From: Macrocybe gigantea
Lineage: Eukaryota > Basidiomycota > Agaricomycetes > Agaricales > Callistosporiaceae
Direction of reading: 5' to 3'
Assembly: GCA_011319805.1 (NCBI GenBank)
Contig: SJRY01000328.1
Span: 30,090-94,089, forward strand
DNA: 64,000 nucleotides
This document shows, in pieces, positions 9,726 through 20,449 of the stretch. The notes beneath the pieces were generated by a model. It did not search any database. It had not been told where the DNA came from and was given only the letters and a program-made list of their open reading frames with translations. Every line of letters begins with the position of its first letter. Position 1 is the first letter of the stretch. The position numbers and the translations under genes are program-made.

Positions 9726-12036
9726 TTTTTTTTTTTTTTTTTTTTTTTTAAATCAACAATTTATATAGCGGTGCACGATGGCAGTCCGCTTGTAAATACA
9801 CACAGGTACCTACTATAGATACGACGAGTCCGATCCAAACCAGACTGAAGGAAAATACATAGAGGGCTGCACTGCCCTGCTCTCTCGTGCCCGTGCTCGA
9901 ACCATATGACTCGAGCTCACGCGTACTCACTCGCTCGAGCACCGTCCCCAGCCCCAAAGGGCCGGATGTGGTCAGTTCCACGTAAAAGGTCCAAGAGGAT
10001 CTATAACGGATACTGTCGCGAAGTTTGCGTTTCGCATAGTGCTCGATCAGCGCTTGGGTCGCTGGTCCGACTGTTTCCACTACAGAACAGCAGTCACCCG
10101 CCGCCTGGATCCGGAATGAAAGCACCTGCAGCTTTATTAGATGCGAGATACTTAATGAACCAGTGATGCACAAAGGTGTCAAACTGGCGTTCAGTTGGCC
10201 TGTGCCAGTTACGGCATTGAGTCATGATGTGGACGGAGTCTTCAGGCCCTTGTCCGCAAGAGCATAAGTCGCTCTCCACGAAATTAAACCGTGCCCGATA
10301 CGCATTGATCGGAGCATGGCCGCATGCGAGACGTGAACAGCGAGCATAGAGCTCGTTCTCTGTCACAAGCTTCATGAAGCCTATTCTCTTCCGAGAGGGG
10401 CGTTCATAGGAATTTGGCTTTCCTGCTTCATGAAAACGAAATGTGGAAGCACCAATGTATTTCTTGTTCCCAGAATTCTGGAACCAAGTGCTATGCATAT
10501 CATCGTCAGCCTCCTTTCGAAGGCCGTCGGTGGTATAGAGGGGACGAAGTCCCAGGGGGACGTCGAGGCTCCGGGCAAACTCGTGGGCCTCGACTTGTAT
10601 TGTCCACTTCCATTTGGAAGGGATGTGCCAGAATTCAATCCGGCGCTGCTCAGTTTCTGAGAGCCAAGCTTTCAATGATCTGCACAGTGCAATAGAATGC
10701 GACTACACAGAGTGGGGGTTACAATCGATGATGCGATTGATTGCATTCATCGAGTCCAAAAAGCACACGACAGAGTTAACTCCATCTTGTGCGATAGCCT
10801 TCTGGATCGCCATTCGCAATCCAATGAGCTCAGCGTCGTCGCTCGTTGCTTTGCCAACCGGCTGATGAATCTCGGAGACCAGTCTGCCCTCACGATACAC
10901 ACATGAAGCTGACACAGACTGCTTAAGTGGCACTTCTGCTTTCGCAGGCACGGAGCCATCACTACTCACATAAAAGCAATCATGCTGGATTGAACACTGA
11001 GCAAGTGCCTGATCCAGCGAAGCACGATAAGCCTTGACCGAGTCCTCATCTTGGCCAAGTAACTTATGGATCTCAAAGCGGCTGCCAAACTCGTCGACAA
11101 GCCGCCTGCCCGGGTTATTTGCATCAGCGAAATAATCCGTGGTTAAGAAGAGTGGTGGTTTCAGATCCACCAGATCCTTGAGAGGGGACTTGAGCACAGC
11201 ACGCTGTCTGTCTGACAAAGAAGCGAGATTTCTCACTTTAGATGGGTCACCCCCAACTGAGGCGGGCGTACTAATGGATCTGAGGGCATGCCTCAGATTG
11301 GAATTGGCGAGGCGGGCAGAGGACCCGACCTTCAGCCTTTGAATGAACCCGCCGATGGGTTCGACACAGGCCATTGTCTCAGCCGCACCCTCGGGAGTGG
11401 TGCGAAACTGTCCATTAATCCAAATGCAAGCTTTACGCTGCATCTGGTGCAGTTGTTTCAATAGTGCGACATTATGCATGCCATTGAAATTCCATAATAA
11501 ACAGCCGTATGTTGCGATCGGACGCGCACACGACAGGTAGAGAATGCGTTTCTGTTGAGGAGATAAACCCCGGACAGAATTGCCCAACATTTGGAAGGCT
11601 CTGGCCGTAGTCAAGGCCTTCGTAGCGTAAAACCGAACATGCTCCTTAAAAGAGAGGCGTGCATCCAGAAAGAAACCTAGGTATCGCCAGATATCCTTGG
11701 GTCGAAGTGGGGTATTGCCCGTAAATGGAGCAAAACCCAAGTCAATAGACGGACGAGGGTCCATACTATTGCGCGAAAAGTGCTGTAATTCAGTCTTGTT
11801 GTGTTCTACAACAAGACCGAAGTCAGTGAAGAGGTTATGCACAGAAGCATAAGCTCTCTGCAGTTTCGGGACATTGTCCGATGTGGATTTGACTGAGCGA
11901 TGATCAGTCCATCATCGACGAATGACATGATTACTGGCATGTCACCAGTTTTCTGATATAGTTTCAGCACTGGTGCTAAGTAGAGCGCTGACAATACTGG
12001 AGAGAGTGCAGAGCCTTGACCGACTCCAACGTCGGG
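9726..12036 (-). mobile_element. LINE-A copy, innermost and youngest, 14-bp target duplication
   Basis: It starts with a T-run (9726-9750), is 5'-truncated in the RT domain, and is flanked by GTCTTCAGGCCCTC at 9712-9725 and 12037-12050, a perfect 14-bp match. It is rich in CpG compared with every other LINE-A copy and has the longest open frame of the family in the window. It is the latest insertion of the nest. Confidence 0.95.
10094..11994 (-). pseudogene. LINE-A ORF2, RT C-terminus, RNase H and zinc motif; nearly intact
   Basis: This is the C-terminal half of the LINE polyprotein that copies element RNA into the genome. The first frame (11994-11806) holds the RT catalytic strand SFVDDGLIIAQS. 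A one-base shift near 11890 leads into a 379-codon frame (11842-10703) with DIWRYLGFFLDARLSFKEHV, the RT thumb (RPIATYGCLLWNFNG) and RNase H. RNase H residues visible are D in YVSSDGSVP, E in AELIGLRMAI and D in CFLDSMNAI. A single TAG at 10703-10705, where other copies keep CAG, separates this from 10675-10094. That part carries the rest of RNase H and the terminal CSCGQGPEDSVHIMTQC zinc motif, and stops after DPGGG. The endonuclease is missing by 5' truncation, so the copy cannot move itself. Confidence 0.9.
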
Positions 12037-12050
12037 GTCTTCAGGCCCTC

Positions 12051-13520
12051 ATCCGCAAGAGCATTCATCACTCTCAACAAAGTTGAATCACGCTCGATAT
12101 GCATTGATCGGTGCGTGTCTGCAAGCAATATGACAGCAATGTGCAAAAAGCTTATTGCCTGTCACCAACTTCATGACACCTGTCCTCTTGCGAAGTGGGC
12201 ACTCATAGGACTCTGGCTTTCCTGTGTTGTGAAAACGAGACGTAGAGGTGCCAATGTATTTCTTGATTCTAGTATTGTGGAACCAGGAGATATGCATGTC
12301 ATTATCTGCCTCTTTCCAGAGTGTGTCTGTGGTATAGAGAGGATGAAGTTCCAGAGGAACATTAAGCTCACGTACAGAGTTGTGTGCCTCAACCTGAATA
12401 GCCCACTTCTATTGGGAAGGGACGTGCCAGAATGTAAGCTGGTGCAGCTTGGATTGGGAGAGCCAAGCGCATAGTGAAATGCACAGGGCAATAGAATGCG
12501 ATTGTGCAGAGTGGGGGTTGCAATCGATAATGAAATTGATTGCATTCATTGAGTTGAGAAAGCAGATGATGGATGTAACTCCAACTTGTGCAATAGCTCT
12601 TTGGATGGACATACGCAATCCAATAAGCTCTGAATCATCGCTTGTCACTTTTCCGACAGGCTGATGCATTTCGTAAATAAGTGTATTGCCCTGGTAGACC
12701 CGGGACAAGTATACAGACTGCTTAAGTCTATCTGCTTTCATGGGCATGGTGCCTTCACTAGTGGTATATACACAATTAGGCTGAAGCTGGCACTCAACGA
12801 GTGCCTGTTCAAGCAATATGCGGTAAGCCTTGACAGAATCTTCATCCCTGCCAAGGAGCTTATGGATCTCAAGGCGACTGCTGAATTCATCAACAAGCTG
12901 CCTGCCTGGATTATTTGCATCTGCAAAATAATCAGTGAATAAAAAGTTAGGTGGTTTAAGGTCTACCAAGTCCTTGAGGAGAGACTTGAGCACACTGTGC
13001 TGCCTGTCCAATAGAGAGGCCAAATTCTTTGACTTCGAAGGATCACCCCCTGCCTGTGGCAGGGTAGTTAGAGACCTGAGGGCATGCCTCAGGTTGGAAT
13101 TAGCAAGACGGGCAGAGGACCCAACCTTCAAACACTTGATGAACCCAGCGATTGGCTCGACACAGGCCATTGTTTTAGCCATACCTTCTGGAGTGGTGTG
13201 AAACTGACCATTAATTCAGATGCAAGCTTTGTGCTACATCTGGTGTAACTGCCTCAACAGTGCGATATTGCGCATACCATTGAAGTTCCATAGCAAACAG
13301 CCATATGTTGCGATAGGATGCGCACACGACAGGTAGAGAATGCACTTCCATTGAAGGGATAAGCCCTGAACAGAATTGCCCAGCATCTGAAATGCGCTAG
13401 CAGTAGTCAGTGCCTTCATTGCATAGAAATGGACATGCTCCTTAAAGGAAAGGCGCATGTCCAAGAAAAACCCAAGGTATCTCCAGACATTCTTGGGCTG
13501 TAAGGGAGTGTTGTCCGTGA
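12051..13520 (-). mobile_element. LINE-A copy, middle level of nest, 5' part (continues 9121-9725)
   Basis: The minus strand carries ORF2 RNase H and RT C-terminus: frames 13182-12409 (CFLNSMNAINFIIDCNPHSA; ELIGLRMSIQRAI) and 13464-13234 (RLSFKEHV...MLGNSVQGLSL). It ends at 13520 against the duplicated ORF1 sequence. It is CpG-poor compared with the copy nested inside it, consistent with being older. Confidence 0.9.
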
Positions 13521-13918
13521 TTCTGGCATGCTATCAATATGCCCTGGCTGAGGAGATCACATCTTTGGTTGCAACCACTGGCCAGGTCTATATGTTTTCC
13601 ATCCCCACCCTTGAGGGACTACAACAGCATCTCAGTGCATGGCTTCAGAATATTGTCAGTACTCATTTCTTGTCTTGCAGAAAGGCTACTTGTTTTGCTG
13701 ATCCCATTTCTCACATGTTCCTCTCAGATACAATTTGCCTGCAGGACTCATACTTGAATCTGGGTGCTCACCTTCCAAGACCGCCTCAGAATCTGAACTG
13801 CCCCCCTCCCCCTCAGCTGCACTCTTGCTCCCAGACTCCTGAACAAGGCCCACCACCTCCTATTAATAGGGCTACATGCCCCACTTCTGGCAAGTGCTCC
13901 ACTGCAGGACTGGGTTCC
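13521..13918 (+). pseudogene. LINE-A ORF1, continuation of the copy begun at 8513
   Basis: It resumes with CTGGCATGCTATCAATATGC, matching the ORF1 text at 15129 and 1640. The following residues (ITSLVATTGQVYMFSIPTLE and onward) match the ORF1 segment IATLVSSASDVNMFSVSMLD of copy 1. It is cut at 13919 by a G2-type LTR. Confidence 0.8.
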
Positions 13919-14560
13919 TGCTATGCAAAACCAAATCTATGCATAAGTTACTTGAGTTTTGCAGACTCTCACAAGAGGCAGAGAGAAGAGTGCTAGTTAT
14001 TAGCTAGCTCAAAGCTAGATTCTATCATACAGGTTCTATCTACTTATATAGAGTTATGCTACTCACCATATGTTATTCTCATGCTATGAGAAACTTTTGC
14101 TACTAGTCATCTAAACTGTTGCTGACTGAGCACCTCATATCATCCAGCAGGTAATGAGTAATATTGTCTTGGCACTGACATGTCCTTGTCATGTGACTTC
14201 CTTGTAGTTTCCTCATGTTATATCTCATATGTATGTTTATCATAGAACTGATGTTTGTCACAGATTCATTGTCATGGTAACTATTAGCTTCAAAATCATA
14301 ACATTACCCCTTCTTAGGAATCACATCCTTGTGATGATTCTCTTCTTAATCTTCATACTCCTAGTTATCATCACTCTTCTTTTTTTGTGTAACTGGCTTG
14401 TTCTATCATTGTTGCCATGTGTCCCATACTGCATCAAGTCATTGTTTGACTTCTGTCAGATCCATCATCTAGCCAGTAAGTGTCTGTTTTCTAGGCATTG
14501 TTTTCAGCTATTGGTTCAAGGGGTAGACCCAGATTTCATCAACCATATGGTCGAAGAGGC
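13919..14560 (-). mobile_element. G2-type 3' LTR plus adjoining internal end
   Basis: The LTR is 13919-14303 (TGCTATGC...ATAACA, antisense). Read on the minus strand, 14560-14304 matches the 3' end of the G2 internal region at 61500-61734, including the purine tract before the LTR. No 5-bp duplication is seen, so the rest of the element was lost. Confidence 0.75.
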
Positions 14561-15226
14561 AATCACCTCTTTTTGCAATGCTCATTTGTAAATAAGTATA
14601 AATAACTTGCATTCATTGTCTTCATCATTCTACACCACCATCAACTGGGCCAATTTCAAATCAAGTTGCATACCCAAGATTTATATACTCTTGAGCACTT
14701 CCATTCTTCATATTGTGAAAATCGGCTGAGAATCAACCGACATATTAGAGTTTCTTGATGAGCAATAATCTGCTCAACATTATAGATAGTGGTGGGGGCT
14801 CCAGTCCTCCACTGCTCAACCTGCATCCTGGATGTCCTAGTCTACCCAATCTGCAGCCCCTGTTGTCTAGCAAGGGCCTTTTCTTCCAGGAGAATGACAG
14901 TCTCATAGATACTGATAAATCCCAATCTTCTTCCTTGGCTCACTCGAGCACCCCTCATCCCTGTCTATAGTGTCTACTAGGGCAGCATATAATGATAACT
15001 CCATCGGTATTGCAACCTTCCCAGAGGGATACCATCTTCTCCACAGTGAAGTGAAGGCTGCTGCTGAATCTCTTGCTAGCCTTAAGGATTGGTTCTGAAA
15101 GATTGGGTCTTCTCCTGTCTCTATCCCAGCAGGTTATTAATATGCCCTCACTGAGAGGATTGCAGCCTTGGTCACTACCACTGGCAAGGTCAATATGTTC
15201 ACAGTCCCTACACTGGATGGACCCAA
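14561..15226 (+). mobile_element. LINE-A copy, leader and ORF1 start
   Basis: The leader matches 8513-8699 and 2225-2031. ORF1 begins at 14758 (the minor in-phase ATG at 14755 is a few bases earlier), MSNNLLNIIDSGGG, with SLIDTD conserved. It is truncated at 15226 by an S2 head. Stops are present after about 70 codons. Confidence 0.8.
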
Positions 15227-15692
15227 GGGGCTGGTTGGCATAGCAGTAAATGCAGTCAGATAGTCCTGTGGATGTGGCAATCCATGAAGCCACGGGTTCT
15301 AGTCCTGGAGGTGGCATCTTCAGGTTTGCATTCAGAAGTGTCTGGAGCTGGTTCCACATGACACAGATAGGAAGTATCACAACCTTGTAATAGTTGTTCC
15401 CATGAGGGAGGTGACTTGGTCATATGACTAAGCAGCTGGTATGTAATATAAGCTGGGTTATGTATTACACATGTGACTTATCCCACCACGTGGGTCAAGT
15501 ATCACATGACCCTAACTCATATGACTGGGTTTCCCTTGGTGTGGATGGCCTTGGGATGTAAGTGCTGGACAATGCCTGTAGCAAGGCTGGACAGTCTCCA
15601 GTCCTTGGCTCGAGAGACCTAACTCCTCTGTCAGTAGTCCCTGGGGTAATACACCTAGGTAACTGCTTAAGTTGAATCTGAAGTGAGCTGCG
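15227..15692 (+). mobile_element. S2 retroposon, internally deleted
   Basis: The head has box A (TTGGCATAGCAG) and box B (GGTTCTAGTCC near 15297). The body matches the minus-strand copy 8290-7356 but skips a central block after GACAATGCC (about 15574), then resumes at AGCAAGGCTGGACAGTC. It ends where T1 begins. Confidence 0.75.
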
Positions 15693-16700
15693 ATCTCTTA
15701 TCTATCACAAATCCAAAGAAAACATGCCAATTCAAGATATTGCCACTTTTATTGGAAGGGACTACAGCACCATTTTTCACATTCTCAAAAACTATGATAT
15801 CCGAGGTCATTTTAATGATACTCCATGCTTGGGTAGACCACCCAAGCTAGATGAGTGGTCCATATGACATCTCAAAGTTTCTTTAGATGGAAACAGATGC
15901 CAAACTCTTTCTGAGCTCACACAAAATGTCAATACCTCTCGAGATGATCCTGTCCATCCAGACACTGTTAGGAGGGCTATCAGCAATCATTTAGGCATGA
16001 AAGGACATGTTGCAGCTAAGAAACCTTATCTCAAGCCTGAGCATCAGAAGGCACAGCTTGTATAGGCGAAGGAACACCAGGGTTGGGGGAGTGAGGACTG
16101 GAACTGGATGATTTGGACAGATAAGTCATCTGTGGAGATTGGGAAAAACTCTAGGGTGGTCTGGGTATGCAGGAGACCTAGAGAGAAGTATGACAAGAAG
16201 TGTCTCACTCCAACTTTCAAGTCAGAAAGGCAAAGTTTGATAATTTGGGGGTGTATGGCATATGGGAGGCTTGGTCCTCTTATTAGAATCCTAAAGAATG
16301 CCAGAAAAGGGTCAGATTATATCAGATTAATCCTTTCTGGTCCCTTTGGGATATCTATGAGGAGCTAAGTGAAGAGAGAGGGCAGGTAGCAGTCATGGAA
16401 GATGGGGCCCCTATTCACCACACCAAGGCTTCACAAGAATGGCGAAAAAATCAGAACATGGTCATTCTCCCTCACCCAGCACAGTCTCCAGACCTCAATC
16501 CCATTGAACATGTTTGGATTCTGCTCAAAAGTAGGATCAATAGCAGGCCAACTCTTTCTCAGAATGTGGATAAATTGTGGAGTATGCTTCAGGCAGAGTG
16601 GGCAAAACTGGACTTGGAATTGATAAATACTTTAGTTGGAAGCATGCCAGACAGGGTAAAAGATGTTATAGAGGCCAAAGGTGGATCTACCAAGTACTAG
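15693..16700 (+). pseudogene. Tc1-like transposase (DD34E), broken
   Basis: This enzyme cuts and pastes DNA transposons at TA sites. Visible in order are a helix-turn-helix region (IQDIATFIGRDYSTIFHILK), the linker LGRPPKL, a second DNA-binding part, the catalytic WTDKSS (about 16109-16126), MEDGAPIHHTK (16395 onward) and SPDLNPIEHVW. Thirty-four residues separate the second Asp from the Glu, as in Tc1. Stops interrupt it after LDEWSI and KAQLV, and a stop plus frameshift lie between ISMRS (16365) and VMEDGA (16392). The C-terminus from 16395 to 16700 is open. Confidence 0.88.
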
Positions 16701-16800
16701 ATTATATAGCATAGAGTTGTGGTAGTGTAAAAATGAATTCTTTCAAGAGTATGTTTTTATTTATTTATATGTTGCAAAACTTTTGCAAGGGGACTGTACA
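15693..16800 (+). mobile_element. T1, Tc1-like DNA transposon, 5'-truncated
   Basis: This holds most of a transposase gene followed by a 3' end TTGCAAAACTTTTGCAAGGG (about 16772). The same end occurs at 17651-17697 and 43656-43762. The left inverted end is not seen, so it cannot be mobilised as a unit. Confidence 0.8.
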
Positions 16801-16881
16801 TAACTCAATTACTAGTATTCTCACTCAGGACTTCTAGGTTCTAAGGCTTGTCCAGAGTATTCCCTATGCCTAGTTTTAACA
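16797..16881 (+). repeat. G3 LTR 3' fragment
   Basis: It matches 5033-5117, ending CTAGTTTTAACA, squeezed between the T1 end and a LINE-A 3' end. Confidence 0.7.
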
Positions 16882-17092
16882 GGCCTAGTGGGCGAGTCAG
16901 CATGAGCATGCGCCTAACTGGCACGCACACAGGCAGGAGACAACAGGGTGAGTGCGCCCTCTATGTATATCCCCTCAGTCTGGTTGTACTTGGACTAGTT
17001 GTATTTATCATAGGTACCCTTGTATATTTACAAGCAGACTGCCCTCGAGCACTGCTATATAAACTGTTGATTTTAAAATAAAAAAAAAAAAT
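16882..17092 (+). repeat. LINE-A 3' UTR and A-tail
   Basis: It has the LINE-A 3' UTR (GTGTGCCCTCTATGTATAT-type block, GTATTTATYRTAGGTACC) and an A-rich tail at 17076-17092. It starts exactly after the G3 fragment. Confidence 0.85.
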
Positions 17093-17257
17093 TTGCTTTT
17101 GTCAAACACCATACTGACTTGATACTCTGAGTCCTCCAGCCCGAAGGCCAGCTGTGGTTACTTCCGTATAAAGGCCCTACAAGGAGCCATAACCCAAAGG
17201 ATCCCCCACCGCAAAGGGCAGTCACCCGCCCTCTGGATCTGGGATAAAAGCACCTTC
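17093..17257 (-). repeat. LINE-A 3' UTR fragment
   Basis: It matches the segment 5810-5970 and 9438-9600 in the same orientation, without coding value. Confidence 0.8.
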
Positions 17258-17650
17258 TCATAGAAAGGCAACTCGTTTCGCTGACCCTGCCCCTCACAAC
17301 TCTCCATCTGGTACTGTCACCCAGAGGACTCTCATTTGAATCAGGGCACTCACCCTCTGAGACTGCCTCAGAACCTGAACCGCCCTCCTCCTCCTCAGTT
17401 GTGGTCCCACTCCTGCATGCCTGGTTGTGGACCCCCCCTTCTGTAAACAGGACTACTCACCCTGCAGCTGGCAAGTATTCTTATGCACAAGCCTTGGCCC
17501 AACCAGCCAATACCCCTGCCAAGGCTATCATAGCCTTGGCAAAGACCTTTCCACACCTCCTCATGGAAAAGATTGTCTCCTTGCAAAAGAAAGCAACTGG
17601 AGAGTCTTATGGGCCACCTAAGAAGAAGGTGAAGTTCACTTCTCATGGCC
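17258..17650 (+). pseudogene. LINE-A ORF1, middle part
   Basis: It contains KTFPHLLMEKIVSLQKKATG and PPKKKVKFTSHGP, matching copy 1 (KTFPHLSMEKIIFLQKEGTE; PKKKAKSTSYGP). The PPKKKVKF lysine cluster could be a nuclear-localisation-like or RNA-binding patch. It is open from 17401 to the T1-type end at 17651. Confidence 0.78.
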
Positions 17651-17697
17651 CAATTTATTTATATATTACACAACTTTTGCAAGGGGACTGTACATTT
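17651..17697 (+). repeat. Orphan T1-type transposon end
   Basis: ACACAACTTTTGCAAGGGGA with preceding TTATTTATATA matches the T1 right end at 16757-16797. No transposase is attached. Confidence 0.7.
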
Positions 17698-17815
17698 AGA
17701 GTTATTTCAGTCACTCCAACATTTTATAAAAATGCCTGTATGATGCTACACAAACTCTGGGCAACTCACTATGCATGCATCAGAGTTTCAACTGGCAGGT
17801 AGTTGCACTACACCA
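17698..17815. other. Unassigned segment
   Basis: About 120 bases with no match elsewhere in the window and no gene signal. They may be further sequence of the T1-related piece. Confidence 0.4.
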
Positions 17816-17988
17816 TGATTACCAACTTGTGTCACTGAGCATATGACTGTAACTAATAATGGATCACATGCCTATCCCTGCTTTTTTAGGTACAGGAGAT
17901 GAGTGGGAATCGAATTCACAACCTTCCCAGTGACTGCACAGCCACCTCTCCAGTCTTTAGTGGCAATTAGACTACTAGGCTACTGGGG
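17816..17988 (-). repeat. S1 retroposon, head fragment
   Basis: The minus strand has the S1 head with box A (TAGCCTAGTAG) and a B box with GAATTCGATTCCC, then the ~70 bases that follow in the other copies. It is truncated at 17816. Confidence 0.78.
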
Positions 17989-18269
17989 CCTTTTGCTAAG
18001 GGTATTCAAAAGCACAAAGATGAAAGGCTTTCACAGTATTATATGCAGGCTTGCCAGGTTTCAGAATGATGACCAATAGGCTCTGCTTGAAGAAAGAAGG
18101 CCAATAGCCCAGCTTTAAATATGCATTTGCAATGTTTAGAATAAAGATGGCAAGGTGAGGGAATTTCACCAGCTGCTTAATGTGACCCCATGACAAGTGA
18201 TCAGGTCCAGGGGCAGAAGTATTGCTACAGTGCTCCAAAGACTCTCAGAGTTCTGCAGCAGAGAATGGA
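17989..18269 (-). repeat. LINE-A ORF2 fragment, start of RT
   Basis: The minus strand encodes TSAPGPDHLSWGHIKQLVKF and LKPGKPAYNTVKAFHL, typical of the beginning of LINE RT domains. It is cut by the S1 head on one side and a G2-type LTR start on the other. Confidence 0.85.
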
Positions 18270-18340
18270 ACTGTTATGACTTCAAAGCCAATAGTTATTA
18301 TGATGATGAACATGTAATGAATACTTGTACCCACAAAAAG
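18270..18340 (+). repeat. G2-type LTR start, fragment
   Basis: TGTTATGACTTCAAAGCCAA and what follows match the first bases of the antisense G2 LTR ending at 14303. About 70 bases remain. Confidence 0.55.
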
Positions 18341-18399
18341 TGATGATAATTCCATTTTTAGCATAATTTCACCATCACCACAACTTGTCATGCTTCGCC

Positions 18400-19521
18400 A
18401 ACAAGGTAGACAGAGGCCAATGAAAACATATATTTGTCAGAGGGATATATCAGTATCCAAAATAAACTACTAGTATCTAGTGTGCCTACCACAGTTATGT
18501 TGTATAGCTGCAACTCAACTTGGCTTAAAATATACTTGTCTATGTCGTCCTGTGGAAGTGCATCCCAGGCTTTACATACAGACATCTTGAGTTTGTCAAC
18601 AGTTGTTGGAGGGTGGGATCAATGTTTGATCAGATTTTTGAGCTCGTGCCATACCAGCTCAATGGGGAAGAGGTCAGGTGAGTTGGGTAGATGAAAAAGG
18701 AGAGGGATGTTGTGCTTGGTGAACCAAGATTTCGTGTACTTGCTGGTGTGGCAAGAGGCATTGTCCTGCTAGAATAATATATGACCTCTCTCACCTCTCA
18801 TCTCCTTGAAAAAACTCTCAAGCACCCCATCCAGGACTTGCTCATAGTATCTCTTGCTATTCATTCCACTACCCTTCCCTCCCAGATACTCAAGCACAAC
18901 TAGCAGCCCTTTCTGACCCTCTATGATGCATCCCCATATCATGACATGGATTGGTGATTGCTTGAAGGTCAGAACAATACAGCCCTCCATGAATTCTTCA
19001 TCAGCACGGCATGTGATAAAGACCTGATTATGATTGTCACTGATATAAACATATGCCTCATCTGACCACATGACCTTGTTCCATTGGCAGTGTGAAAAGC
19101 GACAATAGAGGCAAGCCCAAGATATGTGAAGGGAATGATGGTGTCAGCTGAGGAAGAGCTTCTTGCGGGCAACCCATTGGTGATAGCCTGCTTGAGCAAG
19201 AACAGTGCAGATGGTTGTTATGCTAACATTTAGACCAAGTTGATTTTTGATCTCGGAAAAAGGTGCCCTGTGCTGTCTTCAGGCAGTCTGTATGATCTGA
19301 TGTTTGTCGTGCTCTGTAAGCTTGAGTGGTCGACCAGAATGGGGGAGATTCTCGGTGGAGTGGGTTTTTTTGTACTTTTTCCAAATGTGTCATGCCATGG
19401 GATCATGGACGTGGATGAGGCAGACAGCTTCGGCAACTGTTTTGCCAGCAAGGATGGCTCCAATAAGCTGATTCTTCTGCTCAGGGGATATCTCATGATG
19501 ACTAGTTTTGGGTGGTACCAT
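18400..19521 (-). pseudogene. Tc1-like transposase (DD34E), broken
   Basis: The start reads MVPPKTSHHEISPEQKNQLI (19521 onward), then a helix-turn-helix part (GAILAGKTVAEAV), the linker HSGRPLKLTEHDKHQI and the catalytic core. The core has WSDEAYVYISDNHNQ (19069 onward), QDNASCHTSKYTKSW and SPDLFPIELVWHELK. Thirty-four residues lie between the second Asp and the Glu. Stops occur after HDPMA, QTA and FLS, and a TAG sits just before QDNASC where family members have Trp. Frame changes are few, so this copy is less decayed than T1. It differs clearly from T1 in sequence, so they are two lineages. Confidence 0.85.
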
Positions 19522-19548
19522 GAACAATAGGTGTACATTACACTCACT

Positions 19549-19743
19549 CACAAGTTCTGATAGACTATTGATGGACTTCTGATAGACTCTTGATAGACTC
19601 TTGGTAGAATGTTGAGAGTCTTGATACAGTCTTGATATAGTCTTGATTAGTCTTGATCCATTCTGGTTCACTTTAGATAGGATATTGATAGGGTTCTGAT
19701 AGACTCTTGTTTGCACTTAAGAGTCTTGATACAGTTCTGATAG
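19549..19743 (-). repeat. Degenerate short tandem repeats at the T2 end
   Basis: Many variants of TTGATAGACTC / GAGTCTTGATA recur about every 11-20 bases across nearly 200 bases. Subterminal repeats can be transposase-binding sites, but that is an inference. Confidence 0.65.
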
Positions 19744-19800
19744 ACCTGTTTTCACTACTATCATAGTGTTGATGTATCTGCTCCACTATCGACTTCTGGT

Positions 19801-20118
19801 TGTTAGGCTAGATGAATCTTAAAGGACTCGGGCAGACTAAGTGCGAGAGTGGTTTAAGACGATGGCAAATGGAATATTAAGCCTAGCGCTGCTGGTACAT
19901 CTGGGAGTCCTTATATACATTACAGTACTCGAGCACGGACCATGGGCTGCGCAATGCTGTGGACTGCGGATGAGTAAGACTGGAAGGAGATAACTCAGGA
20001 TGACTAGGGAAGTGGGATGACTCGATGGCTGCATGCTGCGCAGCATGACGGGGAAGATAAGGGATGTGGGAAAGATAAGATAAGAAAATGAATGGTCCTT
20101 TGGGCAATGTCTGTAACA
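19801..20118 (-). mobile_element. Solo G1 LTR with CTGGT target duplication
   Basis: It reads TGTTAGGC...TCTGTAACA on the plus strand, flanked by CTGGT at 19796-19800 and 20119-20123. It sits directly beside the protease active-site codons of G1 copy a (compare VDSGADRT in the copy at 28098-34941). Confidence 0.93.
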
Positions 20119-20449
20119 CTGGTGTTATCATAGCTATTTCTTTTCGCATTCATATCCTAGCTGGTACTGCAAGTTCTTTCTTCTTTGGTGGTTTGTCCCC
20201 TCAGATAGTTTTCCTTGGTGCTTCAGACCACTTGGCAGGAATGGTGTATTTCAGAGTATGGGATGATCTACATCTGGTATCGAAGCGAGTCTGTTTCAGT
20301 TGTATGGGTCGCGATTTAGCACCTCCTAGTCGGACCCTTCAGCAAAACCCTCTTTGTCAGAGCTTTCTTCATCCTTATCTTCTTCGTCCTCTCCTTCTTC
20401 TTCTTTCACTTCTCTGACTCAGGATTTTCCTTTCTTCTTCTTCTTGCAG

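Larger units (their letters stand above)
18341..19743 (-). mobile_element. T2, second Tc1-like transposon with repetitive end
   Basis: A broken transposase gene (about 19520-18400, minus strand) sits next to a ~195-bp block of short degenerate repeats (19549-19743) at its upstream side. The right border touches the G1 fragment that begins at 19744. No clear inverted ends were found by eye. Confidence 0.7.

Noticed and set aside
14229..14591. Plus-strand frame of hydrophobic residues resembling a membrane protein
   Set aside because: It is the antisense of the acidic, Lys/Glu-rich G2 3' region and LTR; the hydrophobicity is a by-product.
19549..19743. CRISPR array
   Set aside because: Repeats are degenerate and directly adjacent, with no uniform spacers, and the DNA is clearly eukaryotic transposon sequence.
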